DNA of 64,000 bases from Coriobacteriia bacterium (GTDB taxonomy: Bacteria; Actinomycetota; Coriobacteriia; Coriobacteriales; QAMH01), in assembly GCA_003149935.1 (NCBI GenBank), contig QAMH01000004.1:248001-312000 (forward strand), given 5' to 3'. Made by a program: the position numbers and the translations under genes. Below the pieces are notes generated by a model that saw only the letters and a program-made list of their open reading frames with translations, had not been told where the DNA came from and searched no databases. Below, piece after piece: positions 15,694 to 22,488 of the stretch. Numbering within the stretch: the first letter of the stretch is position 1; every line of letters begins with the position of its first letter.

Positions 15694-16128
15694 ATGTTCC
15701 GTAAGGTGAAGGAGGTATATCCGCTTCCCGGTATGCGGCTCAGTGTGATCTTCGCCAACGGAGCTACCAAGGTCTATGACGTCGTGCCGCTACTCAGCAG
15801 GTTCGATGCGTTCAAGGTACTGCAAGACCCCAACGTTTTCGGTAGCGTCGAGGTCGATGTCGGTGGGTACGGCATCGTATGGAACGATGATATTGACCTG
15901 TCTTGTGACGAGTTATGGGAGAACGGCATAGTGGAGGAGACGCCGTTCGACGGCCTCATATCGTTTGCAGATGCCACCGAGCTCTGGGGCCTGAGCGAAT
16001 CGACGCTTCGCAAGGCCATCTCCTACGGCAAGCTTGTCTCGGGCGTAGACGCGAGGAAGTACGGGAAGCAATGGATTGTTACCGAGGCCGCCATGCGGCG
16101 CGAATACGGCGAGCCTGTTTCTGCGTGA
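15694..16128 (+). CDS. DUF2442 protein fused to an excisionase/MerR-like helix-turn-helix
   Basis: A 144-residue protein. Residues 1-85 match DUF2442 (VKEVYPLPGMRLSVIFANG, later VGGYGIVWNDDIDLSCDELW). Residues ~95-140 form a winged helix of the excisionase/MerR type (SFADATELWGLSESTLRKAI, then GKQWIVTEAAMRREYG). The DNA-binding tail makes it the likely antitoxin and repressor of the pair, acting at the palindrome at 15381-15398. Coupled 15 bp after the DUF4160 gene. Confidence 0.75.
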   Translation: MFRKVKEVYPLPGMRLSVIFANGATKVYDVVPLLSRFDAFKVLQDPNVFGSVEVDVGGYGIVWNDDIDLSCDELWENGIVEETPFDGLISFADATELWGLSESTLRKAISYGKLVSGVDARKYGKQWIVTEAAMRREYGEPVSA

Positions 16129-16158
16129 TCCCCGCCTTTCCACCATGCCTTGCTCGCG

Positions 16159-17274
16159 TCAGTCGATACCGAATTCCTCCGCGTACCTGACCACGCCCGA
16201 TATTGCCGGGGCGTCTTCGCAAAGCCTGCATGCCATGAAGTTCTCGCTCGGAACGTCGAAGCACGGAAGAATCCCCAGCGTCTCGGCCGGTACGTAGCCG
16301 ACGCGTGGGTAGTATTCGTCGCTGCCCAGCACGATCGAGTAATCGTATCCAAGGTCTCGGGCAATCCTATGTCCTTCGCTGATCAGGGCGGTGCCGATGC
16401 CGCGTCTTTGCCACGCCGGAGCCACGGAGAGCGGGGCAAGCGCGAGCGCGACATGGTCGCCCACGTGCAGCTCGGTGAACATGGTGTGTCCGACGATCTC
16501 GCCGTCAACTTCGCATACCAGCGACAGCTCGGGAACATACGCGTCGCTTTGCCGCAGCGCATCTACCAGGTCATGCTCGTTTCCATCGCTGTGCTCGGCG
16601 GTCGCGAAGGCATTCCTGACCACCTCGCGCACCGCATCGTGGTCGCCTTGCCGCTCTACCCGTATCACCATGACAATCGCATCGTGCCTCGATTTGGTGT
16701 TGCCTGTCTCGTTCATGACGCTCCTGTCCTGCAGCTCTCTCCTCGTTCGCGCCGAGCGGATGATAGGCGCGCAGATTTCCTCGATATCACGCACATACGA
16801 CCCTGCTTCCGCGCTCGCCTCGCTTTTCGCCCAGCGCTTCATCGTGTTGAAGATCCCGCCGGCCAAGAACGCCTGCATGTTCCGTTCGCGGGAGTCGAAT
16901 CCGTTGAGCACGCCCATGGAGTTCAGGAGGTTTTCGAACCTGTGCAGGATTCTCGAATCGAGGTTTGCGCGAAACAGGCAGGAGAGGAAGGGACGGTTTC
17001 TTTCCAGGAGTCGCCCGAGCGAATCGAAGATGTTCTCCAGGGCTGCGCCTTCGAGCTCACGTGTGAACATCTCGCCGAGCAACTGATCCAAATGTCCCAG
17101 GTAGACGTCCTCCTTGCTCTTGTAATGACGATAGAACGTCTGCCTGGATATGTAGGCGCTCTTGCATAGCTCGACGATGGAGATGTCATCGAAGGGACGT
17201 GCCGATTGCAGTTCCATCAAGGCGTCGAGCGCACGTTGGTCTATGTCCGACAAATCCGCTGGCAGTCTTCCCAT
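16159..17274 (-). CDS. TetR-family regulator fused to a GNAT acetyltransferase
   Basis: One uninterrupted frame of 371 residues from ATG 17274 (TTTGGAG six bases upstream). The first ~185 residues are a TetR-type regulator with helix-turn-helix (DDISIVELCKSAYISRQTFY, then RHYKSKEDVY). After a basic linker (SARTRRELQDRSVMNETG) comes a full GNAT domain of ~165 residues (SVAPAWQRRGIGTALISEGH is the acetyl-CoA motif; YYPRVGYVPA follows). The pair may derive from two adjacent genes that lost a stop codon. It is divergent from the membrane protein gene at 17401, with a palindromic operator between them. Confidence 0.75.
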   Translation of the reverse strand: MGRLPADLSDIDQRALDALMELQSARPFDDISIVELCKSAYISRQTFYRHYKSKEDVYLGHLDQLLGEMFTRELEGAALENIFDSLGRLLERNRPFLSCLFRANLDSRILHRFENLLNSMGVLNGFDSRERNMQAFLAGGIFNTMKRWAKSEASAEAGSYVRDIEEICAPIIRSARTRRELQDRSVMNETGNTKSRHDAIVMVIRVERQGDHDAVREVVRNAFATAEHSDGNEHDLVDALRQSDAYVPELSLVCEVDGEIVGHTMFTELHVGDHVALALAPLSVAPAWQRRGIGTALISEGHRIARDLGYDYSIVLGSDEYYPRVGYVPAETLGILPCFDVPSENFMACRLCEDAPAISGVVRYAEEFGID

Positions 17275-17362
17275 GGCATCTCCAAAGTGACAAATCCTCG
17301 TATCTGTAGCGCATCGAGCGGCAGGGACGCTCTCATCGCATGATCCCCAGTATACTCTCATC

Positions 17363-17382
17363 AAAGTTACATGTGTAACTTT
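17363..17382 (+). promoter_or_regulatory. TetR-type palindromic operator in divergent promoter region
   Basis: AAAGTTACA and TGTAACTTT flank TG, giving a 9+2+9 palindrome. It lies 18 bp before the ATG at 17401 and about 90 bp from the TetR-GNAT start. A minus-strand -10 (TATACT, 17351-17356 on the plus strand reads similarly) lies beside it. It is the likely site for the fusion regulator on both promoters. Confidence 0.65.
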
Positions 17383-17400
17383 ATATGAAAGGAGAGGGAT

Positions 17401-18078
17401 ATGGCATTCATTGCGATAAGCGGCGTGTTCTGGACCATCGTCTACATCTTGATCATCAGGCGGGATTTCGCCGACAAGACCTTCGGCATGCCGCTTGCGG
17501 CGTTGGCGATAAACATCGCTTGGGAGATTCGCTTCTCGATGGTGTTCTACTCGCCGGACATCATGTTGTTACCTCAGGTTATCAACACGGTATGGGCAAT
17601 CTTCGATGTCGTCATCGTCTTTACCGTGTTCAAGTACGGAGCACCGGCGTTCTCCCAGGACTACAAGGCAAAACCCGGCAAGGCGAGTTTCTATGCGATG
17701 TTCGCGACCATGCTGGCATTCTGCTTCGTCTTCATCTTCGTGGGAACGGACTTCCTGGTTACCATTCCCGCGTTCGATGGAAGCGTCTGGGAGGCGGCGA
17801 AGCTCATCGCGTACGCGCAGAACCTCCTCATGAGCGCCCTGTTCATAGCGATGATCTGGCAGCGCAATAGCACGAAGGGACAGTCTTTCTGGATCGCCTT
17901 CTGCAAGTGGTTCGGCACGTTCATCGTCATGTTCAACTACCTGCCCGCGCACCCTCTGCCGGAGTTCGCCATGATGTGGCTCATCTTCGCCGCAATCGAG
18001 GTATGCGACATCTGGTACATGGTGCTCGTGTGGCGCAAGGCGAAAGCGGAGGGAAAGAATCCCCTGAAGGTCATCTAG
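17401..18078 (+). CDS. Seven-helix membrane protein resembling transmembrane-type terpene cyclases
   Basis: A 225-residue protein with about seven hydrophobic segments and a short cytoplasmic tail (VWRKAKAEGKNP). The second and third helices carry LALNIAWEIRF-like and LPQVINTVWAIFDVVIV sequences. The A/N-x-x-W-E followed by W-x-x-x-D pattern is shared with PaxB-type integral membrane terpene cyclases and their bacterial relatives. I rate this as a family resemblance rather than a proven activity. The ribosome binding site GGAGAGGG precedes ATG. It is controlled from the divergent TetR-type operator. Confidence 0.5.
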   Translation: MAFIAISGVFWTIVYILIIRRDFADKTFGMPLAALAINIAWEIRFSMVFYSPDIMLLPQVINTVWAIFDVVIVFTVFKYGAPAFSQDYKAKPGKASFYAMFATMLAFCFVFIFVGTDFLVTIPAFDGSVWEAAKLIAYAQNLLMSALFIAMIWQRNSTKGQSFWIAFCKWFGTFIVMFNYLPAHPLPEFAMMWLIFAAIEVCDIWYMVLVWRKAKAEGKNPLKVI

Positions 18079-18127
18079 CCGCACATTCGAACGACGCCCC
18101 GCGTTCCCCACGAAGGCGGGGCGTCCC

Positions 18128-19018
18128 CTATGGCCACGCCGTCATGAGCGCCGTTCCGCAGACGATGAGCGCGAGCCCCACGCCCGCTCGCCACGACAGC
18201 CGCTCGTGCAGGAACAGCCAGGCAAATGCGATCGACACGACGATCGAGAGTTTGTCGATCTGCACGACGATGCTCACCTGGCCGGTTTGTATGGCGTAGT
18301 AGAAGAACAGCCACGACGCACCGGTCGCGATGCCTGAGGCCACCAGGAACAGCGCCTCGCCGGGCCGCACGTCGCGCACGGCCCGCAGCTTTCCGCGTGC
18401 GGCGACGATGCCCCACGCCATCACCAGCACTACGCAGGTGCGAATCGCGGTTGCCAGGTTCGAGTCGACGCCCTCGATGCCGACCTTCGCGAGGATCGAG
18501 GTGAGTGCCGCGAACACCGCGGCCCCGATGGCGTACCATAGCCATCCATCTCCGCCTGTGCTGCCGTGCTGCGCTTCGTCGTCGTTCTGCGTCGCTTTCC
18601 TCTCGATCATGAGGTAGGTGCCCGCGCCGATCGCGACGATGGAGCCGAGCTTGACCGCGAGGTTGCTCGTTTCGCCGAACAGGACGATCGCGAAGAGCGC
18701 GGCCAGGATCGTGCTCGACTTGTCTACGGGCACGACCTTGTTGACGTCACCGAGCGAAAGCGCCTTGAAGTAGCAGATCCACGATGCGCCGGTCGCGAGT
18801 CCCGAGGCGATGAGAAACGTCCACGAGAGGGGAGCGATGCGGGTTATCCCGCCTTGCGCGCCGGTGAGAAAGACCACGACCCAGGCAAAGACGAGCACGA
18901 CCGCGGTTCGAATGCCCGTAGCGATGTCGGAATCGGTCTCTCGCACGCCGCATTTGGCGAGAATCGACGTTACGCCCGCGAAAAGCGCCGCGAGCAGCGC
19001 CGCGCTAACCCAGCCCAT
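18128..19018 (-). CDS. EamA-family (DMT) transporter
   Basis: A 296-residue protein with ten predicted helices formed by two EamA repeats: residues 1-140 (AALLAALFAGVTSILAKCG) and ~155-290 (AIGAAVFAALTSILAKVG). The two halves show the same A-x-F-A-x-x-T-S-I-L-A-K start. The family exports metabolites or drugs, and the substrate cannot be read from sequence. It follows the GNAT gene on the same strand by 46 bp and is probably cotranscribed. Confidence 0.85.
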   Translation of the reverse strand: MGWVSAALLAALFAGVTSILAKCGVRETDSDIATGIRTAVVLVFAWVVVFLTGAQGGITRIAPLSWTFLIASGLATGASWICYFKALSLGDVNKVVPVDKSSTILAALFAIVLFGETSNLAVKLGSIVAIGAGTYLMIERKATQNDDEAQHGSTGGDGWLWYAIGAAVFAALTSILAKVGIEGVDSNLATAIRTCVVLVMAWGIVAARGKLRAVRDVRPGEALFLVASGIATGASWLFFYYAIQTGQVSIVVQIDKLSIVVSIAFAWLFLHERLSWRAGVGLALIVCGTALMTAWP

Positions 19019-19064
19019 AGCCTATGCTCCCGATCCCCCTCTGGTCATCGCCATCTCGCCAGCC

Positions 19065-19544
19065 CTACAGCTCGTGATAGTACGGGCAAATGTCGGCATA
19101 CGTGCCATCGGGCATCCTAAAGCCGCCCGGTATGGTGCCGAGCTGTACGAAGCCGAGCTTCTCGTAGAGGTGACGTGCGCCGGCGTTGGTCGCAACGACG
19201 GCGTTGAACTGCAGCACGCGAAAGCCGTGCGCCTTGCCCTGGGCCAGCGAATCCTCGACGAGCAAGCGGCCCGCGCCCTTGCCGCGTGCGGCCGATCCGA
19301 CCGCGTAGCTGGCGTTGGCGATGTGCCCGCAGCGCCCGACGTTGTTGGGATGCAGGGTGTAGAGCCCGATGACGTGCCCGTCTTCCTCGGCGACGCCGCA
19401 GTACGTCTGCGATGCGAAGAACGCGCTATCGCTCGCAAGATCCAGCTCCTCTTCCTGGGGAAACGCGACCCCGTCTCTCACGACCTCGTTCCAGATGTCC
19501 ACCATCTCGGCAAGGTCATCCTGCCGGTATTCCCTGATCTCCAT
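19065..19544 (-). CDS. GNAT-family N-acetyltransferase
   Basis: About 159 residues. The acetyl-CoA motif is SAARGKGAGRLLVEDSLAQG, preceded by strand 4 (NVGRCGHIANASYAV) and followed by LYEKLGFVQLGTIPGGF. ATG 19544 is better spaced from GAGGAG than ATG 19547. It lies upstream of the EamA exporter, which could mean acetylation and export of the same compound, but that is inference. Substrate unknown. Confidence 0.85.
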   Translation of the reverse strand: MEIREYRQDDLAEMVDIWNEVVRDGVAFPQEEELDLASDSAFFASQTYCGVAEEDGHVIGLYTLHPNNVGRCGHIANASYAVGSAARGKGAGRLLVEDSLAQGKAHGFRVLQFNAVVATNAGARHLYEKLGFVQLGTIPGGFRMPDGTYADICPYYHEL

Positions 19545-19767
19545 CATCTGCTCCTCGTCATGTGCCTACCCGTACGTATGGTCTCCAGGCTGGGTACGCG
19601 CAAGCGGCCTTGGCGCTCGCGAACCCCTCCCCGGGACTGCATGCGATATCGCGAAATAACGTGATCATGATAGTACACCGCTCGAGCGGGCCACGTCGGC
19701 TCCCATCGCACGGGCATTCAGAGTCTTCCGCACCATATCCACTTGAAGTGCCGCGCCCATTGGACTA

Positions 19768-19779
19768 CCGTTGCAACGG
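19768..19779 (+). promoter_or_regulatory. MarR-type operator
   Basis: CCGTTGCAACGG is a perfect 12-bp palindrome 34 bp before the MarR gene, followed by a half-site ACTGTTG. The GTTGCAAC core is a common MarR-family site. Likely autoregulation of the efflux operon. Confidence 0.5.
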
Positions 19780-19812
19780 CAACTGTTGTGCCGGCAATCG
19801 TGAGGATCCTTC

Positions 19813-20223
19813 ATGTTCATGTCAGATGTCTCCATCATCGTGAGGAAGATGCGCATCGCCGCCGAGCGCGGGCAGTCCTCTTCCGGAGTGGGGTTTCCCG
19901 AGCAGCTGGTGCTGATGTACCTGAAAGCGCACGGATCATCCAACCAGGAGAACATCGCGGCGTATCTGGATATAGACAAGGGCGCCATCGCCAAGACCAT
20001 CGCCAAGCTGGAGAAAAAGGGCCTGGTCGCGCGCGAGGTCAATCCGAATAACAGGCGCGAGAACAAGGTCGTGCTGCAACCTGACGCCGAGGACGTTCTG
20101 GTCGGGATGCGCGATTCGTACAGGGACTTCGAGGCGAGGATGTTCGTCGGGCTTTCGATAGACGAGAGAGAGCAACTCGAGCGCCTCGTCGCACTGGTCG
20201 CTCGCAACGTATCCGATATCTAG
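19813..20223 (+). CDS. MarR-family transcriptional regulator
   Basis: A 136-residue winged-helix protein. The recognition region is ENIAAYLDIDKGAIAKTIAK, followed by the wing RREVNPNNRRENKV-like segment. The C-terminal dimerisation helices are present. It lies 14 bp before an MFS efflux gene and downstream of a palindrome. The standard model is repression of the pump, relieved by ligand binding. Confidence 0.85.
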   Translation: MFMSDVSIIVRKMRIAAERGQSSSGVGFPEQLVLMYLKAHGSSNQENIAAYLDIDKGAIAKTIAKLEKKGLVAREVNPNNRRENKVVLQPDAEDVLVGMRDSYRDFEARMFVGLSIDEREQLERLVALVARNVSDI

Positions 20224-20237
20224 GGGAATCGCACGCG

Positions 20238-22271
20238 ATGGGAATGATGGGTCACGGCCATAAGAATGACCACGGACGCAAGGTGGGCCAGGAGCATGAC
20301 GGCGCCGCGGCGTTCTCAAAGGAGTCGCGCGGACAGAGCAGGGGGTATGCGCTAATCGCCGTCGTGTACCTGCTGGGCCTGATCATGGGTGCCCTGGACA
20401 TGAGCATCGTCAATCCGGCGCGTACCGTCATCCAGAACACCATGAGCGTCAACGACGCGCTGGGTGTCTGGGTCATCACCATCTACACGCTCGCGTACGC
20501 GGCATCCATCCCGATCATGGGCAAGCTGGCCGATCGCCACGGCCGCAAGAGCGTCTACCTGCTGTGCATTCTCCTGTTTGGCGGCGGGTCGCTGCTGTGC
20601 GGTCTGGCGCGTTTTACCAATAGCTTCGAGTTGCTACTCGCCGCGCGCGTCATCCAGGCCATCGGCGGCGGTGGCATCATGCCGGTCGCCACGGCCGAGT
20701 TCGGCACCGCCTTTCCCGAAGAAAAGCGCGGCATGGCCCTCGGTATGGTCGGCATGGTGTACGGGGTCTCGAGCATCCTGGGCCCCTCCGTCGGCAGCGG
20801 CATCCTCGAGATATTCGGCCAGACCGAGTGGCAGTACGTCTTCTTCATCAACGTACCCATCTGCCTGATCGTCCTGGTCCTGGGTGCCGCGAAGCTCCCG
20901 CAAAGCAAGGGGGAGAACGTCAAGCCCATCGACGGTCTGGGCACCTTCTTGCTGACGGGCATGACGCTCAGCATCATGTACGGTCTGAAGAACATCGACT
21001 TCTTCAACCTGGCGCAATCCGTCGCCAGCACCGACGTGTGGCCCTTCCTCCTGATCTTCCTGGTGCTGCTCCCACTGTTCGTGCTGCGCGAGAAGAAGGC
21101 CGCCGATCCCATACTCAACCCGAGCTACTTCACCAACCGCAACATCGTCATCACGCTTGTCTGCTCCATCATCAGCGGCATCGTCATGATGGGTACCATC
21201 TTCTTCCCGCAGTTCTGCGAGAACGCCATGATGATGAAGTCCGGCTCGGGCGGGTACTTCATCGCCATCCTGGGCATCGGCACGGCGATTGGCTCCATGG
21301 GTTCCGGTCGCCTGATCGACAAGCACGGCGTCAAGCCCATTTTAGGTGCCGGCTTCGTGGGCGCGGCCGTGGGCTCGCTGTTCATGGCCTTCGTGGCCTG
21401 CGAGTACCCCAACTTGCTCACCGTGTGTCTGAGCATGTTTTTGAGCGGTGCCGGCCTGGGCTTCACCATGGGCACGCCGCTCAACTACATGATGCTCAAC
21501 AACACCGATGACGCGGAGTCCAATTCCGCTCTGGCTACTATGTCGCTGGTCCGCTCCATCGGCACGGCCGTGGCGCCCGCGATTATGGTCGCCTTCATCG
21601 TACACGCTAGCGTCGGCATGCAGGACAACCTGATGGATGCGTTGCCCAAGCAGGTTTCCGTCTCGCCGCTGCCCTATGCCGCGCAGATTGACCAGAAGCT
21701 CGATGACATGCGTGCCGACGAGGAGACCGCCGAGATGCTTGAGGGCCTCGACATCCCCAGGCTGAGCGATTACCAGACAATCGAGGTGAACATGGATTCC
21801 GAGGGCAGCGACTTCGATGTCGAGATCAACGACGAGTTGCTGGAGAAGATGGAGAACTCCGACGTGACCACCATCGTCGGCGTGTGCAAGGAGATGACCT
21901 CCGACATCTTCGCCCAGGTCAAGCCAAAGCTGATCTCCCAAGCCGCCGAGGGCATGGAGACCGGTCTCGTCACCATGAACGAGAAGGCCCAGGAGATGCA
22001 GCAGGCCTATGATTCCCTGGCCGAGACGATTGCCCAGCTCGAGGAGACGGACGCCGCCATACCCGGTCTGTTCGACGAGGCCGAGGCTAACTATCTGACA
22101 TCCATCGACGACAACGCCGAACAGATCCAGCAGGTCTACCAGCAGACCCTCAACGGGGGATTCCGCGGCATGGCAATCTTCGTGGCCATCGTGGCCCTGA
22201 TCGGCTTGCTGGTGCTCGTTCCCTACAAGGACAACAGGCCGGGTCAGAAGAATGAGGTAATCGAGGTCTAG
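20238..22271 (+). CDS. MFS efflux transporter, DHA2 (EmrB-like) family, with long C-terminal insert
   Basis: A 677-residue protein, longer than the usual ~470-520. Residues ~35-480 hold the 14-helix DHA2 layout (LDMSIVNPARTVIQ in helix 1, GKLADRHGRKSVYL in the loop 2-3 motif A, LAARVIQAIGGGGIMPVA in motif B/C). Between the penultimate helix and the last helix (GMAIFVAIVALIGLLVLV) lies a ~165-residue acidic, helical, probably extracytoplasmic segment with coiled-coil character. Cotranscribed with the MarR gene. It probably exports toxic compounds. Confidence 0.85.
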   Translation: MGMMGHGHKNDHGRKVGQEHDGAAAFSKESRGQSRGYALIAVVYLLGLIMGALDMSIVNPARTVIQNTMSVNDALGVWVITIYTLAYAASIPIMGKLADRHGRKSVYLLCILLFGGGSLLCGLARFTNSFELLLAARVIQAIGGGGIMPVATAEFGTAFPEEKRGMALGMVGMVYGVSSILGPSVGSGILEIFGQTEWQYVFFINVPICLIVLVLGAAKLPQSKGENVKPIDGLGTFLLTGMTLSIMYGLKNIDFFNLAQSVASTDVWPFLLIFLVLLPLFVLREKKAADPILNPSYFTNRNIVITLVCSIISGIVMMGTIFFPQFCENAMMMKSGSGGYFIAILGIGTAIGSMGSGRLIDKHGVKPILGAGFVGAAVGSLFMAFVACEYPNLLTVCLSMFLSGAGLGFTMGTPLNYMMLNNTDDAESNSALATMSLVRSIGTAVAPAIMVAFIVHASVGMQDNLMDALPKQVSVSPLPYAAQIDQKLDDMRADEETAEMLEGLDIPRLSDYQTIEVNMDSEGSDFDVEINDELLEKMENSDVTTIVGVCKEMTSDIFAQVKPKLISQAAEGMETGLVTMNEKAQEMQQAYDSLAETIAQLEETDAAIPGLFDEAEANYLTSIDDNAEQIQQVYQQTLNGGFRGMAIFVAIVALIGLLVLVPYKDNRPGQKNEVIEV

Positions 22272-22310
22272 GTTCGCGCATTATCGTTTGACGCCCAATC
22301 ACGCTGCGTG

Positions 22311-22339
22311 ACACGAGGAGCCCTCGGGGCTCCTCGTGT
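22311..22339 (+). terminator. Rho-independent terminator after the MFS gene
   Basis: ACACGAGGAGCCC and GGGCTCCTCGTGT form a perfect 13-bp stem with a TCG loop, followed by CTTTTGTTT. Confidence 0.85.
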
Positions 22340-22396
22340 CTTTTGTTTCCCTAATTTGAGTCGAGATAACAGCAAAACCCAAGGTAGAGAGCATGC

Positions 22397-22443
22397 ACAA
22401 CAGGGGTTGTTTCCTAGAATCCGGGCATCTTGCTTCATATAAT
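22397..22443 (+). promoter_or_regulatory. Promoter with Crp/Fnr-like palindrome ahead of the dms-type operon
   Basis: A TATAAT box lies at 22438-22443 with no good -35 element. ACAAC-AGGG-GTTGT (22397-22410) is a 5+4+5 palindrome centred about 46 bp before the expected start site, where class II Crp/Fnr activators bind. It shares the AAC-N4-GTT core with the two sites at 32177-32219. Confidence 0.45.
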
Positions 22444-22488
22444 TCATCGTAAGGCAAGATGTATCGAAACTAGGAACAAGGAGGGGTA

